A DNA stretch of 64,000 bases, taken from positions 1 through 64,000 of the forward strand of contig NZ_WWEM01000017.1 in assembly GCF_019308285.1 (NCBI RefSeq), given 5' to 3'. Positions 53,540-63,319 of the stretch are shown here, one piece after another. The stretch's first letter is position 1. Each line of letters opens with the position of its first letter. Source of the DNA: Flavobacterium quisquiliarum. Its GTDB lineage: Bacteria; Bacteroidota; Bacteroidia; Flavobacteriales; Flavobacteriaceae. Both the position numbers and the translations under genes were made by a program. Below the pieces are notes generated by a model that was not told where the DNA came from, made no database searches, and saw nothing but the letters and a program-made list of their open reading frames with translations.

Positions 53540-54178
53540 TTAATTGGTAAAAATATAATTGATAATGTTGGCACCCATTTTTAGGGCTTTGTCTCTTACG
53601 TTTGCAGGATCGTTGTGTACTTCGGCATCTTCCCAGCCGTCGCCCAAATCGCATTCGTAGGTATAAAGAAGCACCAGTTTATTGTCTATGAAAATTCCAA
53701 ATGCCTGCGGACGAGTTCCATCGTGTTCATGAATTTTTGGCAATCCGTTTGGAAAAGTAAATGGTTTCTGAAAAATAGGATGGGTGGCAGGAATTTCGAC
53801 TAAACTATTATTTGGAAATATTTTCTTGATCTCTTTTCGAATAAACTGATCCATTCCATAATTATCATCAATATGCAGAAAACCGCCTGCAGTTAGATAA
53901 TTTCTAAGATTAGTGACATCAGAATCGCTGAAAACGACATTTCCGTGTCCTGTCATGTGTACGAAAGGATAGGAGAATAAATCGGGATTGCTAGGTTCAA
54001 CGGTCGAAGGTTTGTTTTTGATGCGGGTATAAATATTAGCATTGCAAAAACTGATTAAATTAGGCAGAGAAGTTGGATTGGCATACCAGTCACCGCCTCC
54101 GCTGTATTTAAGCAACGCAATTTCTTGTGAAAAAGAAGAGATTGAAATCAATAAAAATAACAAGAATATTTTTTTCAT
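53540..54178 (-). CDS. DUF4159 domain exported protein
   Basis: A 212-residue protein with signal peptide MKKIFLLFLLISISSFSQ; the ATG at 54178 is preferred to the upstream ATG at 54196, which adds six polar residues. The DUF4159 signature is visible: LLKYSGGGDWYANPTSLPNL, HMTGHGNVVFSDSD, LTAGGFLHIDDNYG and GDGWEDAEVHNDP. The fold resembles a glutamine-amidotransferase-like domain, and family members occur in periplasmic loci with unknown function. It sits between the rsmE gene and the methyltransferase gene. Confidence 0.8.
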   Translation of the reverse strand: MKKIFLLFLLISISSFSQEIALLKYSGGGDWYANPTSLPNLISFCNANIYTRIKNKPSTVEPSNPDLFSYPFVHMTGHGNVVFSDSDVTNLRNYLTAGGFLHIDDNYGMDQFIRKEIKKIFPNNSLVEIPATHPIFQKPFTFPNGLPKIHEHDGTRPQAFGIFIDNKLVLLYTYECDLGDGWEDAEVHNDPANVRDKALKMGANIINYIFTN

Positions 54179-54191
54179 AATTATATGTTTT

Positions 54192-54289
54192 GTCATTTCG
54201 ACGAAGGAGAAATCACACGAGAGATTTCTTATGGTATATCGCCAATCTTTGTAGAGTTACTAGTGTGATCTCTCGTTCCTCGAGATGAC
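54192..54289. repeat. REP-like palindromic element
   Basis: The 27-bp arm at 54192-54218 (GTCATTTCGACGAAGGAGAA and following) is matched by the reverse complement of 54263-54289 with four mismatches. The arms enclose 44 bp. As RNA it would form a long hairpin. I recall similar TCATTTCGACGAAGGAGAAATC-type repeats between genes of other Flavobacterium genomes, so this is probably one copy of a dispersed non-coding family. It lies between rsmE and the DUF4159 gene. Confidence 0.75.
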
Positions 54290-54317
54290 AACTAGTGCTA
54301 TTGGATTTAGTAATGTT

Positions 54318-55031
54318 TTAATTAGAAACCTCATTAAAAAAAACAACACTATGACAGGCCACAACTGCTGCTGTTTCGGTTCTTAAGCGTGTATTCCCTA
54401 ACATTACAGGTTTATAGTTGTTTTCTAGTGCCAATGCAATTTCTTTTTCAGAAAAATCGCCTTCTGGACCAATTAAAATTGTCACATTTTCATTCGGTTT
54501 TAAAACTTCTTTAAGTGATTTTTTATCGGTTTCTTCGCAGTGCGCAATCAACTGAAGGCCTTCGTTTTTTTGCTTAATAAATTCTTTGAACGAAATCGCT
54601 TCATTTAATTTCGGAAGAAAAGTTTCATTACATTGTTTCATCGCTGAAAGAATGATTTTTTCAAAACGATCTCTGTTGATTACTTTTCGCTCAGAACGAT
54701 CACAAAAAATTGGCGTTATTTCTTGAATTCCAATTTCAGTTGCTTTTTCTAGAAACCATTCAAAACGATCATTCATTTTGGTTGGCGCAACAGCCAGATG
54801 AAGATGAAATTTAGGTTTTTCAGCATTGGTTATAGAAAGCACTTCAACAATACATTTATTATCTGAGGCCAAGGTAATCTGGGTTTCAAACAATAATCCA
54901 GATCCATTGGTAACATGAAGAATATCAGAATCTTTTTTACGGAGAACTTTTATAATATGACGGCTTTCTTCTTTATCAAAAGAAAAACTTTCGGTGGTTT
55001 CGTCTATATTCGGATTAAAAAATAATTGCAT
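54318..55031 (-). CDS. rsmE: 16S rRNA m3U1498 methyltransferase RsmE
   Basis: A 237-residue SPOUT methyltransferase that methylates N3 of U1498 in 16S rRNA. N-terminal PUA-like part begins MQLFFNPNIDE and includes HIIKVLRKKDSD; the knot domain has VAPTKMNDRFEWFLEKATEIG, SERKVINRDRFEKI, LIGPEGDFSEKE and LGNTRLRTETAAV, all diagnostic of RsmE. The length is typical. It begins two bases after the stop of tsaD and is surely co-transcribed with it, a combination of two translation-related enzymes. Confidence 0.94.
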   Translation of the reverse strand: MQLFFNPNIDETTESFSFDKEESRHIIKVLRKKDSDILHVTNGSGLLFETQITLASDNKCIVEVLSITNAEKPKFHLHLAVAPTKMNDRFEWFLEKATEIGIQEITPIFCDRSERKVINRDRFEKIILSAMKQCNETFLPKLNEAISFKEFIKQKNEGLQLIAHCEETDKKSLKEVLKPNENVTILIGPEGDFSEKEIALALENNYKPVMLGNTRLRTETAAVVACHSVVFFNEVSN

Positions 55032-55033
55032 GA

Positions 55034-56056
55034 TTAAAATTCAATTCTTGCTTTAGAAACCACAGAAGAAGTTTCAAAACGATTAGATAAGTATTTTTGG
55101 TATCCTACAATTCCAATCATTGCAGCATTATCGGTTGTATATTCAAATTTCGGAATAAAAGTTTTCCAGCCATATTTGCTTTCTGTTTCTTTCAATGTAT
55201 TTCTAATTCCTGAATTGGCAGAAACACCACCTCCAATGGCAATTTGTGTAATTCCAGTTTCTTTTACGGCCAATTTAATTTTATCCATCAAAATTTCGAT
55301 AATGGTATGTTGGATAGAAGCGCAGATATCGTTTAGGTTTTCTTCGATGAAATTAGGATTTTCCTGCTTATTTTTTTGAATGAAATATAAAATAGCCGTT
55401 TTAAGTCCAGAGAAACTAAAATCTAATCCTGGTACTTTCGGTTTTGTAAAAGCAAAGGCTTTTGGATTTCCTTCCTTAGCATATTTATCAATTAAAGGCC
55501 CGCCTGGATAAGGAAGTCCAAGAATTTTAGCGCTTTTGTCAAAAGCTTCACCTACAGCATCATCGGTAGTTTCTCCAATAATTTCCATATCAAAAAAGCT
55601 ATTCACTTTCACAATCTGTGTATGTCCGCCGCTAATGGTTAAAGCTAAAAAAGGAAATTCAGGTTTATCATAGCCTTCTTCGTCAATAAAATGGGCTAAG
55701 ATATGTGCATGCATGTGATTTACAGCTATTAACGGAATATTTAGCGCTAATGATAAAGATTTACTGAAAGAAGTCCCTACCAATAATGATCCCATTAAGC
55801 CTGGACCTTGTGTAAATGCAATTGCGCTTAACTGTTCTTTTTGTACATTTGCTTTACGAAGTGCAGCATCGATTACAGGTACAATATTCTGCTGATGTGC
55901 TCGCGAGGCCAATTCAGGAACAACACCTCCGTATTGGTTGTGAATTAATTGATTCGCTACAACATTTGACAATACTTTGTCGTTATGTAAAACCGCGGCA
56001 GCAGTATCATCGCATGAACTTTCGATGGCTAGAATAAAAACCTCTGGATTTTGCAT
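55034..56056 (-). CDS. tsaD: tRNA N6-adenosine threonylcarbamoyltransferase TsaD
   Basis: A 340-residue Kae1/TsaD protein that transfers threonylcarbamoyl to A37 of ANN-decoding tRNAs. It shows ILAIESSCDDTAAAV, the iron-binding HMHAH motif near 110, LTISGGHTQIV and GGGVSANSGIR. The ATG at 56056 gives the normal N-terminus MQNPEVFILAIESSCDDT; the frame is open to 56089. It is divergent from tamB. Housekeeping and normally essential. Confidence 0.94.
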   Translation of the reverse strand: MQNPEVFILAIESSCDDTAAAVLHNDKVLSNVVANQLIHNQYGGVVPELASRAHQQNIVPVIDAALRKANVQKEQLSAIAFTQGPGLMGSLLVGTSFSKSLSLALNIPLIAVNHMHAHILAHFIDEEGYDKPEFPFLALTISGGHTQIVKVNSFFDMEIIGETTDDAVGEAFDKSAKILGLPYPGGPLIDKYAKEGNPKAFAFTKPKVPGLDFSFSGLKTAILYFIQKNKQENPNFIEENLNDICASIQHTIIEILMDKIKLAVKETGITQIAIGGGVSANSGIRNTLKETESKYGWKTFIPKFEYTTDNAAMIGIVGYQKYLSNRFETSSVVSKARIEF

Positions 56057-56077
56057 ATAAAGGCACAAATTTTGAAT

Positions 56078-56085
56078 TATATTTG
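56078..56085 (+). promoter_or_regulatory. Promoter -7 box upstream of tamB
   Basis: TATATTTG fits TAnnTTTG on the plus strand. A TTG at 56051-56053 is one base beyond the usual 17-23 spacing. It lies about 105 bp before the probable translation start of tamB. Confidence 0.45.
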
Positions 56086-56196
56086 ACAAACCAAAGGATT
56101 AAATTTCTTTGATTTAAGCAGTGCCCCAAAATTAAAGAATTTTTATCAAAAACAGCCGCTCTTTGTCTGTTCTAATAAATTTAAAAGAAAACTAAA

Positions 56197-59100
56197 ATTA
56201 AAGAAGCTATCAAAAAAGTAAAGAAAATAATATCCAGAACCCTAATTGGGTTGATTTTACTTTTGTTAGCGCTTGCTATCATATTGTCGCTTCCTGTAGT
56301 TCAGACTCAAATCGCGAACTATGTTACAAAAACTTTAAACGAGGATTTTAAAGTTGATATCAACGTTGAAAAAACAGCTATCAATATTTTTGGAGGAGTA
56401 AAATTAAAGAAAGTGCTGATTCGCGATCATCACAAAAACACTTTAATTTATTCCGATATCATTACTACTGATATTGCGAGCTTCAGTAGATTACTGGATG
56501 GAGATTTGATTTTTGGTGATTTACGCCTGACTGGTTTGATCTTTAATCTGAAAACCTACAAAGGTGAGGACGAAAACAATATGAACAAGTTTATCCAAGC
56601 TTTTGAAGAAGATAATACACCGCCAAAGAAAAAATCATCTAAACATTTTCTGTTAACAGCTAAGAATGGTTATATTGAAAAAGGACGATTTTCTGTCGTT
56701 GATGAAAATAAGACTACACCAAAATTCCTCGATTTTACTAAACTTAACGCCTATATAAGTGATTTTAAATTGTATGGGCCAGATGTAAATACTACAATTC
56801 ATCGTTTTTCTTTTATGGATCACCGTGGTTTGTATGTTTCTAATTTTGCTGGAAAATTCAGTTATACCAAAAAACAGATTAAAGTTGAGAATCTGGCCAT
56901 AAAAACTAAAAGATCTTCTATTTACGGTTTGGCGATTTTAAATTATAAACCTTCTGATTTTGTTGATTTTACAGATAAAGTGAAGTTTAATGTAATAATC
57001 GATTCTTCTTCTATTGCAACTAATGATATTCGTCATTTTTATGATGGTTTAGGGAAAAATCAGCATTTTAAACTAAAAACAAAGTTAGATGGTCCGTTGA
57101 ATGATATGACACTTACTAGATTAAGATTAAGTGATACAAACGGATCAAAAATTAACGGAACAATTAATTTTAGAAATCTTTTAGGCAGTAAAACCCAGAA
57201 GTTTTCTATGGATGGAAAATTTGATAAACTGCTTTCTAGTTACGACGATTTGGTAATTCTGCTTCCAGAAGTTTTAGGAAAAAAACTTCCTGTGGAAATG
57301 AAAAGAATCGGAAAGTTTAATATTGTCGGAAAAGCAAAAGTTTCCACTACAGATTTAGAAACCGATTTTAAAATAGGAACAGACATAGGAAACGGTCAGG
57401 TTGATCTTCATATGAATAATATGGATTTTATTGATAAAGCTTCTTATTCTGGAAATATAATTTTAAATGGTTTTGATATCGGAGCTGTTTTAAATCGAAA
57501 AGATGTAGGAAAAACAACTTTAAATCTTGATGTTGATGGAGTTGGTTTTACCGAAAAATATTTGAATACTATTGTTAAAGGTGATATTGCAAAATTAGAT
57601 TATAACAAATACACCTATAATAATATAGTAGTTAATGGAAATTTTAAACTGCCATATTATAAAGGACAAATTACAGTTAACGATCCTAATCTAAACTTGA
57701 GTTTTGATGGTTTACTGGATTTAAGCAAAAAGGAAAATCGTTATGATTTTCATATCAATGTAGAAAACTCAGATTTAAGAAAACTGAAATTTGTAAGTGA
57801 TTCAATTTCTCATTTTAAAGGAGATGTTGTCGTTCAAGTTACAGGAAACTCCATCGAAAATCTTCAAGGGAATATATTTTTAAAAGATGCTGAATACCAA
57901 AACCCTAAAGCAAGCTATGTTTTCGATGATGTAACCGTAAGTTCAAATTTTGATGCTGATCGATTAAGAACCATCACAATTAGTTCTAATGATGTTGTTG
58001 ATGGAAAGATTGTGGGTAAATTCAGATTTGATCAGTTAGATAAGCTTGTAATGAACTCTGTTGGAAGTTTATATACCAATTATAAACCGTATAAAGTTAG
58101 AAAAGGTCAGTTTTTACGATTCAATTTCCGTGTTTATGATAAAGTGGTCGAAATGCTTTATCCTGAAATTAATATCGATTCTTCTACAACAGTAAGAGGA
58201 AAAATTGATTCTGATTTACAAGAATTTAAATTCCGATTTAATTCGCAAAAAATTACGGCCGCAAAAAATACTTTTGATAATATCCGAATTAATATTGATA
58301 ATAAAAATGCACTTTATAATGCCTATATTGAATTAGACAGTATTAAAACTCCTTATTATAAGATTCGTGATTTTAATTTAATTAATGTTACGGCCAAAGA
58401 TACTTTGTTTGTTCGTTCTGAATTTAAGGGAGGAAATGAAGGGGAAGATTATTTCAATTTGGATTTATATCATACAATTGACAAAAACAAGAATAACATT
58501 GTCGGGATTAAGAAGTCTGAAATGAAGTTTAAAGATTATATATGGTATTTAAACGAAGAAGCAGGTGATGATAATCAGATTGTTTTTGATCAATATTTTA
58601 AAAACTTTACGATAGATAACATTATTTTATCTCACGAAAATCAGAAAATTGATTTAAATGGAGTGATCAAAGGGAAGGATTATAAAGATCTCGTACTGAA
58701 TTTTGAAGATGTTGATATTAATAAAATTACACCGGTCAATTCTAAGTTCGTCTTTGATGGTAATTTAAATGGAAGTGTTAATTATAAGCAGAATAAAAAT
58801 GTTTATCAGCCAACGGCTTCCATAAAAATTGATCATTTAGTGATGAACAAGACAGAGTTAGGTACGCTTAATTTTGATATTTCGGGAGATGAAAGTTTTA
58901 GGAAATTTACAGTCAACTCGTCGATACAAAATGGTTTTACAGAATCGTTTAGAGCCAGTGGAAATTTTGCCATCGAAAATAAAGAGACTATTGTAGATAT
59001 GAGTTTAAAACTAGAAGGATTTAATCTTGCTACCTTAGGAACTATCGGAGGTGATGTTTTATCGAATATTCGAGGTTCGGTTTCAGGAAACGCTGCTGTG

Positions 59101-60792
59101 GTTGGAAATCTGAAAAAACCAGAAATCAACGGACGTTTATATGTCGAAAAAGCAGGAATGACAATTCCATATTTAAATACCGATTATGAATTAAGTGATC
59201 GAACAGTAATCGATTTAACTAACGAAAAATTCCTGTTTAGAAATAATCAACTCACAGATACTAAATATGGTACAAAAGGTTTACTTAATGGAAGCATTGA
59301 GCATAAGAATTTTGGCGATTGGAAATTAGATTTAAATATCACTTCTAAACGACTGGTTGCTCTGGATACAAAAGACAGTGATGATGCCGCTTATTTTGGT
59401 ACAGCCTTTATCAACGGATCTGCAAGTATAAGAGGTCCTGTAGAAAGTTTGTTTATTAAAGTTGAAGCAAAATCAGAAAAAGGAACTGAGGTTAAAATAC
59501 CAATTAATAATGCACAAAGTGTAGGGGAGAGCAGTTGGATTCATTTTGTGACGCCAAAAGAGAAATACAATCTCGCAAATGGAATTGTTGAGAAAACTAA
59601 AAATTATAATGGTCTAGAATTAGAGTTTGATTTTGATATTACACCAGATGCTGAAGTAGAAGTTATTCTGGATCGTAATTCTGGGCACGGAATGAAAGGA
59701 AAAGGATACGGATCGCTTTTGTTTAAAATTAATACACTGGGTAAATTTAATATGTGGGGAGATTTCCAGGCATACGAAGGAACTTATAATTTCAAATACG
59801 GCGGACTGATCGATAAAAAGTTTGCAGTTAAAAAAGGTGGTTCTATTATTTGGGAAGGAAACCCGATGCGTGCTCAGCTAAATCTAGAAGCCGTTTATAA
59901 AACGCAGGCTAATCCAGCCGTTCTTTTAGATAATACTTCCTCATTCAATAAAAAAGTGCCGGTAGAGGTTGTTATCGGACTAAGAGGAGATTTAGCTAGT
60001 CCTGAACCTAATTTTGACATTCAATTCCCATCGGTAAGTAACGTGTTGAAATCGGAAATTCAGTATAAGTTAGACGATAAAGATATTCGCCAGACACAAG
60101 CTTTATATTTATTATCTACAGGTTCGTTTATGAGTACAGACGGATTTAGCCAGGGAGATTTCTCTGGAACTTTGACAGAAACCGCTTCAAGCTTATTCGG
60201 AAGTCTTATAAAATCAGATAATGATAAAGTAAATATCGATTTAAATTACATTGCGGCCGACAGAAGAATGGGGCAGGAAGTCGATGGTCAGTTTGTGGCA
60301 AATATTTCTTCACAGGTTAATGAAAGGATTACAATTAATGGTAAACTTGGAGTTCCAGTAGGAGGAGTAAACGAATCGGCAATTGTTGGAGATATCGAAA
60401 TTTTGTATCGTGTAAACGAAGATGGAACAATGAATCTGCGTCTTTTTAATAAAGAGAATGATATCAATTATATAGGGCAAGGAATTGGATATACACAAGG
60501 TGTCGGGATTTCTTATGAAGTAGATTTTGATACATTTAGTGAATTGGTGAATAAATTATTTAAAAATCATAAGATAGAAAAGGCCACAAAAAATTCATCG
60601 GACGATCTTCAAGATTCTTATCTTCCAGATTATATGAGTTTCTCAAACAAAAAGGAATCAGACAAAAACAAAAAGAAGGCGGAAAAAGAGCAAGAGAAAA
60701 AGAAAAAAGAAGAAGAGAAGGAAAAAGAAAAGAAAAAACAACAGGAACCTTACAATAATCAAGGCGTGATTCCAGACGATAATGATTATTAA
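56197..60792 (+). CDS. tamB: Translocation and assembly module protein TamB
   Basis: A very long (about 1,530 residues) AsmA/TamB-like protein with one N-terminal membrane helix and a beta-rich periplasmic body that helps move lipid or outer-membrane proteins between the membranes. The C-terminal DUF490 (about 1050-1490, with NMWGDFQAYEGTYNFKYGG and IQYKLDDKDIRQTQALYLLS) is clear. The first canonical start, TTG at 56251, lies inside the membrane helix. The frame continues upstream to 56185 with lysine-rich codons (KEAIKKVKKIISRTLIGL) but no ATG, GTG or TTG; an ATT at 56197 is the likely start. The tail beyond 1490 is a Lys/Glu-rich low-complexity stretch. Confidence 0.87.
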   Translation: MKEAIKKVKKIISRTLIGLILLLLALAIILSLPVVQTQIANYVTKTLNEDFKVDINVEKTAINIFGGVKLKKVLIRDHHKNTLIYSDIITTDIASFSRLLDGDLIFGDLRLTGLIFNLKTYKGEDENNMNKFIQAFEEDNTPPKKKSSKHFLLTAKNGYIEKGRFSVVDENKTTPKFLDFTKLNAYISDFKLYGPDVNTTIHRFSFMDHRGLYVSNFAGKFSYTKKQIKVENLAIKTKRSSIYGLAILNYKPSDFVDFTDKVKFNVIIDSSSIATNDIRHFYDGLGKNQHFKLKTKLDGPLNDMTLTRLRLSDTNGSKINGTINFRNLLGSKTQKFSMDGKFDKLLSSYDDLVILLPEVLGKKLPVEMKRIGKFNIVGKAKVSTTDLETDFKIGTDIGNGQVDLHMNNMDFIDKASYSGNIILNGFDIGAVLNRKDVGKTTLNLDVDGVGFTEKYLNTIVKGDIAKLDYNKYTYNNIVVNGNFKLPYYKGQITVNDPNLNLSFDGLLDLSKKENRYDFHINVENSDLRKLKFVSDSISHFKGDVVVQVTGNSIENLQGNIFLKDAEYQNPKASYVFDDVTVSSNFDADRLRTITISSNDVVDGKIVGKFRFDQLDKLVMNSVGSLYTNYKPYKVRKGQFLRFNFRVYDKVVEMLYPEINIDSSTTVRGKIDSDLQEFKFRFNSQKITAAKNTFDNIRINIDNKNALYNAYIELDSIKTPYYKIRDFNLINVTAKDTLFVRSEFKGGNEGEDYFNLDLYHTIDKNKNNIVGIKKSEMKFKDYIWYLNEEAGDDNQIVFDQYFKNFTIDNIILSHENQKIDLNGVIKGKDYKDLVLNFEDVDINKITPVNSKFVFDGNLNGSVNYKQNKNVYQPTASIKIDHLVMNKTELGTLNFDISGDESFRKFTVNSSIQNGFTESFRASGNFAIENKETIVDMSLKLEGFNLATLGTIGGDVLSNIRGSVSGNAAVVGNLKKPEINGRLYVEKAGMTIPYLNTDYELSDRTVIDLTNEKFLFRNNQLTDTKYGTKGLLNGSIEHKNFGDWKLDLNITSKRLVALDTKDSDDAAYFGTAFINGSASIRGPVESLFIKVEAKSEKGTEVKIPINNAQSVGESSWIHFVTPKEKYNLANGIVEKTKNYNGLELEFDFDITPDAEVEVILDRNSGHGMKGKGYGSLLFKINTLGKFNMWGDFQAYEGTYNFKYGGLIDKKFAVKKGGSIIWEGNPMRAQLNLEAVYKTQANPAVLLDNTSSFNKKVPVEVVIGLRGDLASPEPNFDIQFPSVSNVLKSEIQYKLDDKDIRQTQALYLLSTGSFMSTDGFSQGDFSGTLTETASSLFGSLIKSDNDKVNIDLNYIAADRRMGQEVDGQFVANISSQVNERITINGKLGVPVGGVNESAIVGDIEILYRVNEDGTMNLRLFNKENDINYIGQGIGYTQGVGISYEVDFDTFSELVNKLFKNHKIEKATKNSSDDLQDSYLPDYMSFSNKKESDKNKKKAEKEQEKKKKEEEKEKEKKKQQEPYNNQGVIPDDNDY

Positions 60793-60817
60793 CACTTTGT
60801 TAAAAATAAGCATTTGT

Positions 60818-60847
60818 AAAACCATTATTCTCATAATGGTTTTTTTT
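60818..60847 (+). terminator. Strong intrinsic terminator after tamB
   Basis: AAAACCATTAT (60818-60828), loop TCTC, and ATAATGGTTTT (60833-60843) form an 11-bp perfect stem running into a T tract, 26 bp after the tamB stop. Confidence 0.9.
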
Positions 60848-61104
60848 GTGCTAAATTTAGAGGCTCTAAAAGAGAATTTTTTAAGTGAGAAGGAAAATTC
60901 GATTTTTATAACACTTCATTTGGGTATTGTTAATTTTGATGATTTAATTAAAAAAAAGGCCTTTTATTATTTTAAATGAAATTTTTGCCATCAAAAAACT
61001 TATTAACGAAAACGTTTGAATTTAACATATTTTATTAATTTATAATAAACATAACGAGAATACTGGTGAATGTTTGCTAATTTTACAACTTTAATACTTA
61101 AATA

Positions 61105-62091
61105 ATGTCAAAAACAATAAAAAAAGTAGGTGTTCTTACCTCAGGAGGAGACTCACCAGGAATGAATGCTGCAATACGATCAGTTGTTCGAACATGTGCT
61201 TATCATAATATAGAATGCGTAGGGATTTATAGAGGGTATCAAGGAATGATCGAAGGCGATTTTAAAGAAATGGGCCCTCGAAGCGTTAATAATATTGTAA
61301 ATAAAGGAGGAACAATCTTAAAATCGGCTCGTTCTGTTGATTTTAGAACACCGGAAGGTAGAAAAAAAGCTCACGAAAACCTTTTGAAAGCTGGAATTGA
61401 TGCTTTGGTTGTAATTGGTGGAGACGGAAGTTTTACTGGAGGACTAATCTTCAATTCAGAATATAATTTCCCGGTAATAGGAATTCCTGGCACAATTGAT
61501 AATGATATTTATGGTACAAGTTTTACTCTAGGTTACGATACTGCTTTGAATACTGTTGTTGACTGTATTGATAAAATTAGAGATACTGCAAGTTCACATA
61601 ACCGTTTATTCTTTGTAGAGGTTATGGGTAGAGATGCAGGTCACATTGCACTTAACGCCGGAATTGGTGCAGGTGCTGAAGAAATTCTTATTCCTGAAGA
61701 GGATCTTGGTTTAGATCGTCTTTTAGATTCACTGCAAAAAAGTAAAGCTTCAGGAAAATCATCTAGTATCGTGGTTATTGCTGAAGGAGATAAAATTGGT
61801 AAAAACGTATTCGAATTAAAGGATTATGTTGAGGCTAATTTACCTGAGTATGATGTACGTGTTTCTGTATTAGGTCACATGCAGCGTGGTGGTTCACCAT
61901 CTTGTTTTGACCGTGTTTTAGCAAGCCGTTTAGGAGTAAAAGCTGTAGAATCATTATTGGAAGGAAAATCAAACTACATGGTTGGTCTTAAAGAAGATAA
62001 AGTGATTTTAACACCACTTGAACAAGCTATTAAAGGAAAATCAGAAATTGATAGAGAGTTATTAAGAGTGTCTGACATTATGTCGACATAA
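61105..62091 (+). CDS. pfkA: ATP-dependent 6-phosphofructokinase
   Basis: A 328-residue glycolytic enzyme. GVLTSGGDSPGMNAAIR (9-25) binds ATP, VIGGDGSFTGG (103-113) the phosphates, and GIPGTIDNDI carries the catalytic Asp132 with the downstream VMGRDAGHIAL for fructose-6-phosphate binding. Gly residues at the ATP site fit an ATP-dependent rather than PPi-dependent enzyme. The length is that of E. coli PfkA. It precedes the GAPDH gene by 93 bp, forming a glycolytic pair. Confidence 0.95.
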   Translation: MSKTIKKVGVLTSGGDSPGMNAAIRSVVRTCAYHNIECVGIYRGYQGMIEGDFKEMGPRSVNNIVNKGGTILKSARSVDFRTPEGRKKAHENLLKAGIDALVVIGGDGSFTGGLIFNSEYNFPVIGIPGTIDNDIYGTSFTLGYDTALNTVVDCIDKIRDTASSHNRLFFVEVMGRDAGHIALNAGIGAGAEEILIPEEDLGLDRLLDSLQKSKASGKSSSIVVIAEGDKIGKNVFELKDYVEANLPEYDVRVSVLGHMQRGGSPSCFDRVLASRLGVKAVESLLEGKSNYMVGLKEDKVILTPLEQAIKGKSEIDRELLRVSDIMST

Positions 62092-62151
62092 CCCATATAA
62101 AAGTTTAAAATAGAGAGAAGTTTATTGTGAGGAAATTAGACTTTGAAATAG

Positions 62152-63189
<1,038 letters not shown>

Positions 63190-63205
63190 TAATATATATT
63201 TTTGC

Positions 63206-63239
63206 AAAATCCCGTTATGTAAGTAACGGGATTTTCTTA
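63206..63239 (+). terminator. Intrinsic terminator after gapA
   Basis: AAAATCCCGTTA (63206-63217) and TAACGGGATTTT (63224-63235) form a perfect 12-bp stem with a six-base loop, followed by CTTATTTTG. The arms can also stabilise the end of this highly expressed transcript. Confidence 0.9.
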
Positions 63240-63319
63240 TTTTGTTACCTCTATAATTAATGTAAAAATCACACTTTTAAATTAAAAATAGAAAAACCTA
63301 ATCCCAAAAACTAAACGAA

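Noticed and set aside
60782..60979. A 65-residue plus-strand reading frame after tamB
   Set aside because: It overlaps the tamB end and runs straight through a perfect 11-bp terminator stem; composition is that of AT-rich spacer.
63197..63204. TATTTTTG promoter-like box after gapA
   Set aside because: It lies directly before the gapA terminator stem, so any transcript from it would start inside that hairpin; judged coincidental.
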